A DNA stretch of 64,000 nt, taken from contig CALXXN010000001.1 of the NCBI GenBank assembly GCA_944392695.1, forward strand, positions 124,001 through 188,000, given 5' to 3'. How positions within the stretch are numbered: the stretch's first letter is position 1; each line of letters opens with the position of its first letter. Shown piece by piece: positions 52,064 to 60,609 of the stretch. Made by a program: the position numbers and the translations under genes. The stretch comes from an uncultured Spirochaetales bacterium. GTDB taxonomy: Bacteria; Spirochaetota; Spirochaetia; Sphaerochaetales; Sphaerochaetaceae. The notes beneath the pieces were generated by a model. It ran no database searches. It saw nothing but the letters and a program-made list of their open reading frames with translations, and had not been told where the DNA came from.

Positions 52064-53215
52064 TCAGGTCCCTTCAATCAGAGGAACCTCTTCAGCAGGC
52101 GCAAGGGCCACCTGGGTGAAGTCCTCCCTCTGGCTGAGGAGGCTTGCGTAGGCGGTGAGGGCCTCCTTGTTGTCCTCCCACATCTTGTCCCCGCCTTCCA
52201 GCAACAGATTGAGGCTGCCAGGCCTGGTGTCGTCAAGCTTGATCTTCTCCTTCGTGACCTGGGAGTAGACCCGTGTCAATGAGACATCCTCGAGCGATGA
52301 GAGGACCATGTGCGTCAGGCTGTACTGGGCGTTTGGGTAGATCCTCATCACAGGTTCGGCCCAGCCTGCGATCCCTCCTGGTGCCTCCTTGGGGTTGAAA
52401 CGGTAAGGGGGACGTGCCGTGGAGAGCGAGAGCAGGTGGAAGCGCCTGCAATCAGGATAGAGCCTGCGGGCTTCGGCGTAAGCCAGCAAGGCAGGGTCGT
52501 TGGCAATCATGCCACCATCAAGCAAGGATGCTTCCCTTCCTTCCGGTGAGACTGTATGGAGGGGTTGAAAGTAGAGTGGGGCGGCTGCTGATGCCCGGGC
52601 CGCCTGGCTTGCCGCCATGTCCTTCCACTGGTTGTAGGATGAGAGCATGACACCCTGTCCCTCCCGGCTGTCATAGCTGACCAGCATCGTCGGGACGAGG
52701 CAGTCCGATAGCTTGGCATCCTTATAGGTCTTGTCGAGCACATCCTCGAGCGAGGCTGAGTCATAGCGGCTTCCAAAGACAGGTCCCAGCAGTCTCATCT
52801 TCGGACTGAAGATGCCTGCGGCGTTGTCGAGGTAGAGCTTGGCAAAGAGCTGTGGATCCGCCGCCCTCTTGATATACCCGATTGTCATTGTGCCATGTTT
52901 GAAGAATCCTGACTTGAAATCCTCTGTCACAGGAATGGCAGGGCCTTCCTCATTTGCCAGCCCAATGTCGCAAAGCGTCAGTCCAAGCGAGAGCAGCGCC
53001 CCTGTCGAGGTGCCTGCGACGAGGTCGAAGTGTGAATAGAGAGGCTTATCGTCTCCAAGCGACTTCAAGTGGTCCGAGAGGCGGGCGAGTACGACAGCCG
53101 GGACGATGCCCCGGATCCCTCCTCCATCGATTGAGAGTATGAAGCGTTCCTGTACACCCTGCGCATCCTTCTGCCGTTTTCCCGCGAGGGCTTTGAATAT
53201 CGTGCCAACGTTCAT
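52064..53215 (-). CDS. Patatin-like phospholipase
   Basis: A 383-aa patatin-family lipid hydrolase with a Ser-Asp dyad. Visible motifs are the oxyanion loop SIDGGGIRGIVPA, the nucleophile elbow AGTSTGALLSLG (GxSxG) and the DGG box LLDGGMIANDP. It lacks a signal peptide, so it acts from the cytoplasm on membrane lipids or acyl stores. The plant-type patatin layout is shared with CapV effectors of CBASS, but no cyclase gene lies nearby. The ATG at 53215 has an AGGA site; it diverges from the radical SAM gene with a 28-bp gap, so upstream starts would overlap that gene's ribosome site. Confidence 0.9.
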   Translation of the reverse strand: MNVGTIFKALAGKRQKDAQGVQERFILSIDGGGIRGIVPAVVLARLSDHLKSLGDDKPLYSHFDLVAGTSTGALLSLGLTLCDIGLANEEGPAIPVTEDFKSGFFKHGTMTIGYIKRAADPQLFAKLYLDNAAGIFSPKMRLLGPVFGSRYDSASLEDVLDKTYKDAKLSDCLVPTMLVSYDSREGQGVMLSSYNQWKDMAASQAARASAAAPLYFQPLHTVSPEGREASLLDGGMIANDPALLAYAEARRLYPDCRRFHLLSLSTARPPYRFNPKEAPGGIAGWAEPVMRIYPNAQYSLTHMVLSSLEDVSLTRVYSQVTKEKIKLDDTRPGSLNLLLEGGDKMWEDNKEALTAYASLLSQREDFTQVALAPAEEVPLIEGT

Positions 53216-53243
53216 GTAGTATCCTAATTTGGAGGAAGATCCG

Positions 53244-54182
53244 ATGTATGACAAGTGCCTCTTGTGCCCAAACCGCTGTGCTGTGGACCGTCATGTGCGT
53301 CCTGGGGCCTGCGGTCAGAGGGATGTTGTGAAGCTTGCCTGGGCGGGACTGCACCGTGGCGAGGAGCCACCTATCACAGGGGAGCATGGTTCTGGCATGC
53401 TCTTCTTCACCGGCTGCCCACTTGCCTGCAGGTACTGCCAGAACCAGCAGATCTCATCCAATGATGACTGTGCCTATGGCATCGAGGTGTCTGATGAGGA
53501 GCTTGCCCAGCTGATGCTCTCCTTGCAGGATGCAGGGGCCGCGACACTCAACCTGGTGACCGGCACCCACTTCATCCCATCGATAGCCGCCGCCCTTGAT
53601 ATCGCAAAGGGCAGGGGTTTCCACCTTCCTGTCGTCTGGAACTCTTCGGGTTATGAATCCTTGGAAGGCCTGACCTTGATCGACCCCTATGTCGATATCT
53701 ACCTTGTCGATGTGAAGACCTATGACAGGCAGGTCGCCCGCACCTTCTGCGGCAAGGAGCGCTATGTCGATGCGATTGATGCCGTGATGGACTTCATCAT
53801 ATCACATAAGAATGTGACAGACATGGATGCGATGCGCGGCACGATCGTGCGTCATCTGGTCTTCCCTGGTGCGCTTGATGCGACGAAGGTCTTCCTGCGC
53901 CGCTTCGCCCAGTACTACAAGGACCATTGCTGGCTGAGCCTGATGGTCCAGTTCATACCACCAAATGAAGCTGATAGGATCTTTCCTCCCATCACAGACG
54001 ATGAATATGATGAGCTGGTGGATTTTGTCGATGAGCTGGGCATAGACGATGGATTCATCCAGGAGAAGAGTGATGATGACATACTCTGGGTCCCGGATTT
54101 CCGAGAGGATGTACCCTTCCCAGCGCCCTTCGCCGATGCCCTTCCTGCCTTTCTTGAGTTGAAGAGGCAGCGTCTCAGCTGA
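53244..54182 (+). CDS. PflX-like radical SAM protein
   Basis: A 312-aa radical SAM protein of the PflX (COG1313) group, related to pyruvate formate-lyase activases. The cluster motif is CPLACRYC (CxxxCxxC), preceded by FFTG. The N-terminus has its own cysteine set CLLCPNRCAVDR and GACGQR, typical of this group. Downstream blocks NLVTGTHFIPSI and VVWNSSGYE are conserved in PflX proteins. The target is not established in the family; a glycyl-radical enzyme is only a guess. GGAGGA is seven bases before the ATG at 53244. The stop overlaps the convergent UMP kinase gene by eight bases. Confidence 0.88.
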   Translation: MYDKCLLCPNRCAVDRHVRPGACGQRDVVKLAWAGLHRGEEPPITGEHGSGMLFFTGCPLACRYCQNQQISSNDDCAYGIEVSDEELAQLMLSLQDAGAATLNLVTGTHFIPSIAAALDIAKGRGFHLPVVWNSSGYESLEGLTLIDPYVDIYLVDVKTYDRQVARTFCGKERYVDAIDAVMDFIISHKNVTDMDAMRGTIVRHLVFPGALDATKVFLRRFAQYYKDHCWLSLMVQFIPPNEADRIFPPITDDEYDELVDFVDELGIDDGFIQEKSDDDILWVPDFREDVPFPAPFADALPAFLELKRQRLS

Positions 54183-54867
54183 TCGTCGTTCCTACGTAAG
54201 GCCTGCCTTCAAGGATCGCCAGCGTGTTGGGGATGTCACGTCCAAGCGCGCAGACAACCCTCATGCCTGCTTCCTTCGCGATGGCTGAGGCGATTGGGTC
54301 GAAGGGCGTGTTGCGTCCAGGCGTCCACTCGCTTCCCACCATCTTGATGAAATCATCCCATGAGATCTCATCAAGAGGCTTGGCATCCGGGTTCTTCCGA
54401 GGGTCGTCCGTATATACCTTGGCGATGTTCGAAAGGTTGATCACTGTCTTTGCCCCATAGCGCTTGGCCAGGTAGACAGCGTCCGTGTCTGTCGAGAAGC
54501 CAGGCTTCCAACCTGCGGCGACGAGGATGCGTCCTTCGAAGCTTATATCATCGCTTGTGGGATCAGTCACAAGCTGGTCGCTGACATAGGGGAGGAAGAT
54601 GGCCCTGACCAGGGCTCCATTGAGGTGGGTCGCCCTGATGCCCAGCCAGTCTTGTTCGGAGGCATCCGCCCCGCTGTACACCTCACGAAGCGCTTCCTGG
54701 TAGATGCGTGCAGGGGCGCCTCCTCCGCATACGAGTATGAGCTTACGTCCGGGATCTGCTTCCAGATATCCTGTGATGGCTTCCTTGAAGGCCTTGAGGA
54801 AGCTTGAATCGACCTTGTCAGGGGCTATGATCGAACCTCCGAGTGATAGCACGGTGACGTTCTGCAT
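54175..54867 (-). CDS. pyrH: UMP kinase (archaeal-type, amino acid kinase family)
   Basis: A 230-aa member of the amino acid kinase superfamily phosphorylating UMP to UDP. It starts with VLSLGGSIIAPDKVD, has the glycine loop LVCGGGAPARIYQEA, then TDTDAVYLAKRYGAKTVINLSNIAKVYTDDPRKNPDAKPLDEISW, a diagnostic run for PyrH. The compact form without the usual bacterial insert resembles the archaeal-type UMP kinases, which as I recall also occur in spirochaetes. The ATG at 54867 has AGGAGGAG upstream. It is divergent from ssb. Confidence 0.88.
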   Translation of the reverse strand: MQNVTVLSLGGSIIAPDKVDSSFLKAFKEAITGYLEADPGRKLILVCGGGAPARIYQEALREVYSGADASEQDWLGIRATHLNGALVRAIFLPYVSDQLVTDPTSDDISFEGRILVAAGWKPGFSTDTDAVYLAKRYGAKTVINLSNIAKVYTDDPRKNPDAKPLDEISWDDFIKMVGSEWTPGRNTPFDPIASAIAKEAGMRVVCALGRDIPNTLAILEGRPYVGTTIS

Positions 54868-54962
54868 TGGCTTTCTCCTCCTACAACTGAATCCTAACCC
54901 ATAGGACGCTTTGGCACAATCCAAGGGGAAAAAGCGAATAGATGAGGTAGGAGGCTTTTGAT

Positions 54963-55397
54963 ATGAACCACCTCAATTCCATCCTGCTGGAGGGCAATGT
55001 GGTCGCAGAACCACAGGTGCGTGCCACTGCCAGCAATGGGCGGAAGCTCGTCGTCTTCCGCATCGCTTCAAACCGCTATACAAGGCTCAACCCTGGTGAG
55101 GACGAGGCCCGCTGGGCTACGGAGACATTGTACATGGATGTCCTGGCCTGGGGGAATCTTGGGGAGGCCTGTGTGGCCATGCTCGCAAAAGGCCTGTGCG
55201 TACGTGTGGTCGGACGCCTGAAGAGTTCATCGTTCAAGTGCAAGGATGGCGCTGAACGGCAGAGCTGTTCGATTGTCGCCCAACATGTCGAGTTCAAGCT
55301 GCCTAAGGGCGCAGGGGGTAATGAGAAGGAAGTCAGCATCAACGCGGGTGAGGATGATGGCGAGGTCCATGAACCCGTCGTTATCTACGAGTACTGA
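54963..55397 (+). CDS. ssb: Single-stranded DNA-binding protein
   Basis: A 144-aa SSB with the OB-fold opening NHLNSILLEGNVVAEPQVRA and the core VVFRIASNRYT, FRIASNR being typical of the family. Residues from about 118 form a short acidic tail that ends VVIYEY rather than the usual DDIPF-type tip. This could alter binding of partner proteins; the last residues are still acidic before it. TAGGAGG precedes the ATG. A GC-rich terminator follows. Confidence 0.88.
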   Translation: MNHLNSILLEGNVVAEPQVRATASNGRKLVVFRIASNRYTRLNPGEDEARWATETLYMDVLAWGNLGEACVAMLAKGLCVRVVGRLKSSSFKCKDGAERQSCSIVAQHVEFKLPKGAGGNEKEVSINAGEDDGEVHEPVVIYEY

Positions 55398-55407
55398 ACT
55401 TGCCTGG

Positions 55408-55429
55408 GATGGGCCCTGCGGGGCCCGTC
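55408..55429. terminator. Bidirectional GC-rich hairpin between ssb and the lipoprotein gene
   Basis: GATGGGCCC and GGGCCCGTC pair over nine bases (one G-U) around TGCG. It lies between the convergent stop codons at 55397 and 55431; no long T-run follows. Confidence 0.55.
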
Positions 55430-55430
55430 C

Positions 55431-56411
55431 TCATTGCCGGGGTGGTACGTACTCGGCACTGCTGTTCATTTCCCCAAAGGTCCCTCCTCTTGTCTCGCAG
55501 ATCATGAAGTCCTCTGCCCGGTTGGTGTCATCATGCGAGATCCTGCGGCAGATCGTCCTGGTCGATGTGGAGTAGAGGGCGTTGAAGGGCTGTGCAAACC
55601 AATCGAATGAATCCTTCAGCGCCTGCCAGGAGGCTTCGACCGCGGCAGAACCGAGTCCGCCATGGGTGGATGCCCTCCCATCTGTGTAGACCAAGGCATC
55701 GATCACTGGGCCATCACCTGAGGCTGTGGGGTAGACGACAAAGGCCCCATTGTTCGTCGCCAAGCCCTCTGGCGAACCTGCTTCCAGGTTGTATGTCATG
55801 CTGCCACTTTTGTTGCTGAGCGCCTCAGGGGCGTCACACTTGCTGTCCCACCAGATGACTACATAGTCACCGCGCCTCACGTCGATGTCTGGAAGGACGA
55901 AGGCGTGGCGTTCATTCCCCTTGGTCCCATCCATGAGGCAGACACCTTCCAGGTTGCCATCGCTGTGGATTTCGAGTTCTATCCTGTCCGGCTGGGTCTC
56001 AGTGCCCTTGGAAGAGAACTCGTTGATCACCAGGCTTGGAATGTCGTTGTTCCTCCCGCTGACGGGTATGGAGAGGGCTGAGCTGTTCCAGGCCTTGTCG
56101 CGGACGCTGATGAACAGCTGTGCCGCATGGGAGAGGGGCAGCTCATCGCTGCTGTGTACTTGTATGACGCCAGGGGCGGCAGGCCAGGCTTCTGCCTCAA
56201 GTCCGTCAAATGATGCTGCGAGGACCTCGACTTCCTCGTTGAATGTCAATGTGACATCATGCCTGTCAAGGACCGACAGTTCTTCAAGCACCGGGACCTG
56301 GTGGTCCATGTGCAGCATGGCGTTGATCGTCCCAGGTGCTTCGGGGAGTGAGCAGGCGCAAAGCAGCGCCAGGATGGTGGCTGTCAGTATTCTCTGTCTC
56401 ATACCCTTCAT
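55431..56411 (-). CDS. Predicted lipoprotein, possibly with a lamin-tail-like domain
   Basis: A 326-aa exported protein with signal peptide and lipobox LCAC (C20). Residues ~35-120 look like an Ig-like bacterial surface domain (VLEELSVLDRHDVTLTFNEEVEV to LFISVRDKAWNSSAL). The following part, LVINEFSSKGTETQPDRIELEIHSDGNLEGVCLMDG and PDIDVRRGDYVVIWW, resembles the LTD (lamin tail) beta domain of many bacterial surface proteins. The function is unknown. Start at ATG 56411 or at ATG 56402; neither has a clear ribosome site. It diverges from argH. Confidence 0.68.
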   Translation of the reverse strand: MKGMRQRILTATILALLCACSLPEAPGTINAMLHMDHQVPVLEELSVLDRHDVTLTFNEEVEVLAASFDGLEAEAWPAAPGVIQVHSSDELPLSHAAQLFISVRDKAWNSSALSIPVSGRNNDIPSLVINEFSSKGTETQPDRIELEIHSDGNLEGVCLMDGTKGNERHAFVLPDIDVRRGDYVVIWWDSKCDAPEALSNKSGSMTYNLEAGSPEGLATNNGAFVVYPTASGDGPVIDALVYTDGRASTHGGLGSAAVEASWQALKDSFDWFAQPFNALYSTSTRTICRRISHDDTNRAEDFMICETRGGTFGEMNSSAEYVPPRQ

Positions 56412-56492
56412 ATATGCAGGAAAGGGCTGGTCCGTCCCATTTTGACCAAGAGGTGCGCTGATGCTAAGCTTGGGCGCATCAGGAGGGTCCTA

Positions 56493-57872
56493 ATGGCAAG
56501 ACTCTGGCAGAAGGATTATGGCCTTGATGGCCTCATGCAGCGTTTCACCGTACGCAACGATTATGTGCTCGACCAGCAGCTCGTGATGAGTGATGTCTTT
56601 GGTTCCACTGCGCACGCCATGGGACTTGGAAGGATCGGCATGCTCTCATCCGAGGAGGTCTCCACCCTCCGCCAGGGCCTTTGTGAGATAGCAGCCCTCT
56701 CTGAGGAGGGGCGCTTCCAGATCCGCGAGGAGGATGAGGACTGCCATACCGCGATCGAGGGCTACCTCACTGCCAAGTATGGTGACATCGGCAAGAAGAT
56801 CCACACAGGCCGTAGCCGCAACGACCAGGTCCAGACCGCGCTGAGGATCTGGATGAGGGAGGCCGCACTGGTCCTGGCCGACGAGGCGGGACGCTGGGCA
56901 CAGGGCCTTCTTGATGCCGCCAGGCGCCATGAGTCCGTCCCCATGCCTGGACGCACGCATACCCAGCTTGCCATGCCGTCCTCGCTGGGCCTCTGGTTCT
57001 CTTCCTATGCTGAGGAGGTCATGGACAGCATGGACCAGCTCCTCTTCCTTGCAGGAGGTGTGCTTGACCGCTGCCCACTTGGCTCTGCGGCTTCTTATGG
57101 CGTGCCAATACCACTGGACAGGGAATACACTGCCTCATTGCTTGGCTTCAAAGGACCTCAGCACAATGTCCTCTATGCGAACAACAGCAGAGGGCGCTTC
57201 GAGTCCATGCTGCTTGATGTGGCAGGCTATCTCTGTGCGACCGCTGCGAAGATGGCACAGGACCTGATCCTCTTCACCCTGCCCGAGCTTGGCTACTTCT
57301 CACTGCCTGTCGAGCTGACGACCGGCAGCTCCATCATGCCGCAGAAGAAGAACCCTGATGGTCTTGAACTCGTGCGTTCCCGTGCCGCCCGGGTCGCCTC
57401 CTCGTCCATGCTCGTCAAGGATATCACCCGATGCCTTGTCAGTGGTTACAACCGTGATTTCCAGGATACGAAGGAGCCTCTGCTGGATGGCATGCGCACG
57501 GCCTATGATGTCATAGCCGTCATGGCCAGGATGCTTTCCGGTCTTGTGGTCCATGAGGACCGCCTGAGGCAGGGCATGAGGAAGGAAATCTATGCGACTG
57601 ACAAGGTCTTCGACTCGGTGGCCCATGGGGGTAACTTCCGTGACAGCTACAAGGCCGTCGGCCTCGACCTCGACAGTGTCGAGGAGGGCGATGCTGATGC
57701 CGCACTCAAGCGCCGTACGAGCACGGGCACGAGTGGCAACCTCGGCCTTGATGATGATTACGCCCTCCTCGGTCAGCTGACAGGTCTGGTGACACAGCGT
57801 CTTGCCAGGCTGCAAGAGGTTTACGATGCCCTCGTGCCATCTGGACATCATGCTGTGGGACTAGCTGACTGA
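56493..57872 (+). CDS. argH: Argininosuccinate lyase
   Basis: A 459-aa lyase of the fumarase/aspartase superfamily that splits argininosuccinate into arginine and fumarate. The signature GSSIMPQKKNPD is intact, as are HTGRSRNDQVQTALRIW and the block DCHTAIEGYLTAKYG. AGGAGG lies six bases before the ATG at 56493, whereas the frame upstream has no ribosome site. No other arginine genes are nearby, so citrulline-to-arginine steps must be encoded elsewhere or the pathway is partial. Confidence 0.95.
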   Translation: MARLWQKDYGLDGLMQRFTVRNDYVLDQQLVMSDVFGSTAHAMGLGRIGMLSSEEVSTLRQGLCEIAALSEEGRFQIREEDEDCHTAIEGYLTAKYGDIGKKIHTGRSRNDQVQTALRIWMREAALVLADEAGRWAQGLLDAARRHESVPMPGRTHTQLAMPSSLGLWFSSYAEEVMDSMDQLLFLAGGVLDRCPLGSAASYGVPIPLDREYTASLLGFKGPQHNVLYANNSRGRFESMLLDVAGYLCATAAKMAQDLILFTLPELGYFSLPVELTTGSSIMPQKKNPDGLELVRSRAARVASSSMLVKDITRCLVSGYNRDFQDTKEPLLDGMRTAYDVIAVMARMLSGLVVHEDRLRQGMRKEIYATDKVFDSVAHGGNFRDSYKAVGLDLDSVEEGDADAALKRRTSTGTSGNLGLDDDYALLGQLTGLVTQRLARLQEVYDALVPSGHHAVGLAD

Positions 57873-57875
57873 CTC

Positions 57876-57905
57876 TTGGACAAAAGCACCAAAGGGCGGT
57901 AGAAT
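57876..57905 (+). promoter_or_regulatory. Predicted promoter of prs
   Basis: TTGGAC, 18 bp, TAGAAT then C. The -10 ends seven bases before the ATG at 57913, so the transcript would be leaderless or nearly so. Confidence 0.55.
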
Positions 57906-57912
57906 CCGAATC

Positions 57913-59199
57913 ATGAGCATGATCAAACCGCACAAGCTGGGCGTGATCGCAGGCCCTGGCTCGGAGTATTTCACCGGAAAGGTCGTCAAACATCTCAGGC
58001 GGCTGTACATCGACCGTTATGAGAAGGTCTCCAAGGCCCTTAGCAAGCGCCATGGGATCACGGAGGCAGAACTCCTTGACCAGGTGACGCTACTCGATGA
58101 CCTCGACAGCAAGAAGATCCCCACAGGACGCATGCCTAGCGCCTTCTACTGCCCTGACTTCACCATCAATGTGAAGTACACGCGCTTCGCCAATGGCGAG
58201 GAGAAGGCCGAGCTGATCGACCCTGTGCGTGGCCTTAATGTCTACATCATCCATGATGTCTCGAATTCGGCCCCGATAAAGGTCGCCGGGCTCGATGAGG
58301 CCCAGCCCTTCAGTGTCAACGACCATTTGATGTTCCTCTTCACGACGATTGATGCTGTCAAGCTCGCAGGTGCGGCTTCGATCACGCTGGTCCTTCCAAC
58401 CTATCCCTATGCCAGGCAGCATAAGAAGGGTGGGCGCGAGGCCCTCACTGCGAGCATGATCGCCCGCTTCTGTGAGAACCTCGGTGTCGAGAGGATCATC
58501 ACACTCGACATCCATTCGCGCGAGATTGAGAACGCATTCTCGACCTGCCACCTCGAGAACCTGCATGGTTCCTACCAGACACTGATCGCCCTGCGCAAGG
58601 TCATCGACCTCTCAGATCCAGACCTTGTCGTCGTCTCTCCTGACACTGGGGCTGTCAGCCGCAACAAGTTCTACGCCCAGGGCCTCCACAGGCCACTGGC
58701 CATGCTTTACAAGGAACGTGACTATTCGATTGTCAGCAAGGATGCCAAGAACAGCAATATCAAGAGCATAAACCTCCTTGGCGACGTCAGGGGCAAGACG
58801 GTCCTGATGGCTGATGACATGATAGCCACTGGTGGCACGATGATAATAGCGATGAGGGAGCTGATGAACCTCGGCGCCAAGAAAATCATCTGCATGGTCT
58901 CGCTTCCATTCTTCAATGGCAACGCGGTTGAGAATTTCGATGCCGCCTACCGTGAGGGTGTCTTCTACCGCATCATCGGTACGAACGCCGTATACCAGGG
59001 CCGCAACCTCCTTGAGAAGGAGTGGTTCATCCAGGCTGATGTCACAGAGCTCTTCGCCCGTGTCATCTCCAGGTTGCACCATGGCCGTTCGATCTCCCCA
59101 CTGCTGGACAACAGGAAATTCATCCAGAAGCTGATCGACGACACACAGGCCCGCAAGATCCTTGGCGATGTCGACCCGAACGAGAACATCCCGGATTGA
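57913..59199 (+). CDS. prs: Ribose-phosphate pyrophosphokinase, long form
   Basis: A 428-aa PRPP synthetase-like protein making phosphoribosyl pyrophosphate from ribose-5-phosphate and ATP. Conserved parts are LVLPTYPYARQHKKGGREALTASMIARFCENLGVERIITLDIHS (catalytic flexible loop and metal site), VVVSPDTGAVSRNKFYAQ and the PRPP loop VLMADDMIATGGTMI. It is about 110 residues longer than classical Prs (near 315 aa), mostly N-terminal around residues 20-100. No Shine-Dalgarno is seen before the ATG at 57913; a second ATG lies two codons later. Confidence 0.88.
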   Translation: MSMIKPHKLGVIAGPGSEYFTGKVVKHLRRLYIDRYEKVSKALSKRHGITEAELLDQVTLLDDLDSKKIPTGRMPSAFYCPDFTINVKYTRFANGEEKAELIDPVRGLNVYIIHDVSNSAPIKVAGLDEAQPFSVNDHLMFLFTTIDAVKLAGAASITLVLPTYPYARQHKKGGREALTASMIARFCENLGVERIITLDIHSREIENAFSTCHLENLHGSYQTLIALRKVIDLSDPDLVVVSPDTGAVSRNKFYAQGLHRPLAMLYKERDYSIVSKDAKNSNIKSINLLGDVRGKTVLMADDMIATGGTMIIAMRELMNLGAKKIICMVSLPFFNGNAVENFDAAYREGVFYRIIGTNAVYQGRNLLEKEWFIQADVTELFARVISRLHHGRSISPLLDNRKFIQKLIDDTQARKILGDVDPNENIPD

Positions 59200-59222
59200 G
59201 CCCTCTGGAACAGTCTGTACCG

Positions 59223-59260
59223 CAGTCCCCTGCCTCATCAAGAGCAGGGGATTGTCTTTT
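59223..59260 (+). terminator. Intrinsic terminator of prs
   Basis: CAGTCCCCTGC (59223-59233) and GCAGGGGATTG (59244-59254) form an 11-bp stem with one G-U and a 10-base loop, followed by TCTTTT. Confidence 0.82.
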
Positions 59261-59310
59261 GACAGGCTTGTGGTGGCTAGACCCTTGAGTCGCTTTCAAT
59301 AATAATAGCC

Positions 59311-59352
59311 TTGCAAAGGAGAGGGGCCCTGCGGCCTCTTTTATTGCAAAGG
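59311..59352 (+). promoter_or_regulatory. Terminator-like hairpin flanked by direct repeats before the aminotransferase
   Basis: TTGCAAAGG occurs at 59311-59319 and 59344-59352. Between the copies AGAGG pairs with CCTCT (59320-59336 region, with an inner CC/GG pair), followed by TTTT. The arrangement could be an attenuator; the second repeat also supplies part of the ribosome site of the gene at 59364. Confidence 0.4.
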
Positions 59353-59363
59353 TGGGTAGTGCT

Positions 59364-60563
59364 ATGAAAATGTCGATGCGCATCTCCGGCTTCCAGGCGT
59401 CCCCGATCCGCCGCCTGGTTCCTTATTCACGTCAGGCAGAAGAGCGGGGGGTGCATGTGATCCACCTCAACATCGGACAACCTGACATCAAGACCCCGCG
59501 TGAGGCGATTGAGGCGATTCATGCCTACAATGAGGACTACATCGCCTATGGCATCTCGGAAGGCGAGCTCTTCCTCCGCCAGGCCCTTGTCGATTACTAC
59601 AAGAAATATGATGTCGAGCTCACTGCTGACGACATCATGATCACGACAGGTGGAAGCGAGGCCTTGCAGTTCATATTCACCACCCTCTGCGATCCCTACG
59701 ACGAGGTCATCATCCCAGAGCCTTTCTACACCAATGTGTCGACTTTCGCAGCCTCGGCCATGGTCAACCTGGTTCCTGTCACAAGCCGTATAGATGATGC
59801 CTTCGTGCTGCCGTCCATTGAGGAGTTCGAGGCCCGGATCAGCAAGAAGACCATGGCCATCCTCCTCTGCTCCCCGAACAACCCGACCGGACATGTCTAT
59901 ACCCGTGATGAGCTCCAGGCCCTGCTTGAGCTGTGCAAGAAGCATGATATCTTCCTTGTCGTCGACGAGGTCTACCGTGAGTTCTGCTACGATGGGCAGT
60001 CTTTCACCAGCATACTGACATTCCCTGAATACAGGGACAGGATCGTCTGTGTCGACAGCTTCTCAAAACGCTTCAGCATGTGTGGGGCCAGGGTCGGCGC
60101 CATCGTCTCCTACAACAAGGAAGTCCTCTCATCGGCGATGAAACTGGCCCAGGCCAGGCTCTGTCCTCCTGCTGTCGAGCAGGTCGCAGCCGCAGCCGCC
60201 CTTACAGCACCTGACAGCTACATCGAGGCCGTCAGGGAGGAGTATGAGAGGCGGCGCAACCTCCTCGTGGCTGGAATCCAGGAGATTCCTGGTTGCAAGG
60301 TCAGCCGTCCGCGGGGTGCCTTCTATTTCGTCGTCGACTTTCCTGTAGATGATGCGGAGAAGTTCGCACTCTTCATGCTGCGTGACTTTTCCTGGGAGGG
60401 CAATACGGTGATGTTCGCTCCTGCTGAGGACTTCTATGTGACAAAGAACCTTGGACGGACACAGGCGAGGATAGCCTATGTCCTGAACGAGCATGAGCTC
60501 TCACTTGCCGTCAAGTGCCTGGAGGAGGGCCTCAAGGCCTACAGGCGCAAGTATTGCATGTGA
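59364..60563 (+). CDS. Pyridoxal-phosphate-dependent aminotransferase (class I, aspartate-like)
   Basis: A 399-aa fold-type I aminotransferase of the AspB/aromatic group. Typical blocks are HLNIGQPDIKTP, YGISEGELFLRQALVDYY, LLCSPNNPTGHVYTRDEL and the PLP-lysine region SFSKRFSMCGARVG, in which SFSKRFSM carries the lysine. The NNPTG and late arginine motifs are intact. Substrates could be aspartate, aromatic or other amino acids. The ATG at 59364 follows GGTGGG. A possible attenuator lies just upstream, suggesting regulated expression. Confidence 0.9.
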   Translation: MKMSMRISGFQASPIRRLVPYSRQAEERGVHVIHLNIGQPDIKTPREAIEAIHAYNEDYIAYGISEGELFLRQALVDYYKKYDVELTADDIMITTGGSEALQFIFTTLCDPYDEVIIPEPFYTNVSTFAASAMVNLVPVTSRIDDAFVLPSIEEFEARISKKTMAILLCSPNNPTGHVYTRDELQALLELCKKHDIFLVVDEVYREFCYDGQSFTSILTFPEYRDRIVCVDSFSKRFSMCGARVGAIVSYNKEVLSSAMKLAQARLCPPAVEQVAAAAALTAPDSYIEAVREEYERRRNLLVAGIQEIPGCKVSRPRGAFYFVVDFPVDDAEKFALFMLRDFSWEGNTVMFAPAEDFYVTKNLGRTQARIAYVLNEHELSLAVKCLEEGLKAYRRKYCM

Positions 60564-60609
60564 GCTTTCCTTTCCTTGATAATCAAAGCACATACAGGGG
60601 GCGGTCATA

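Noticed and set aside
51787-52077. 96-codon minus-strand frame between the GLUG and patatin genes
   Set aside because: It overlaps the end of the patatin gene, lacks a ribosome site and has a low-quality translation.
52064-53215. CBASS operon around the patatin gene
   Set aside because: No cyclic-nucleotide synthase or Cap2/Cap3 gene is present nearby; the neighbours are a PflX-like protein and UMP kinase.
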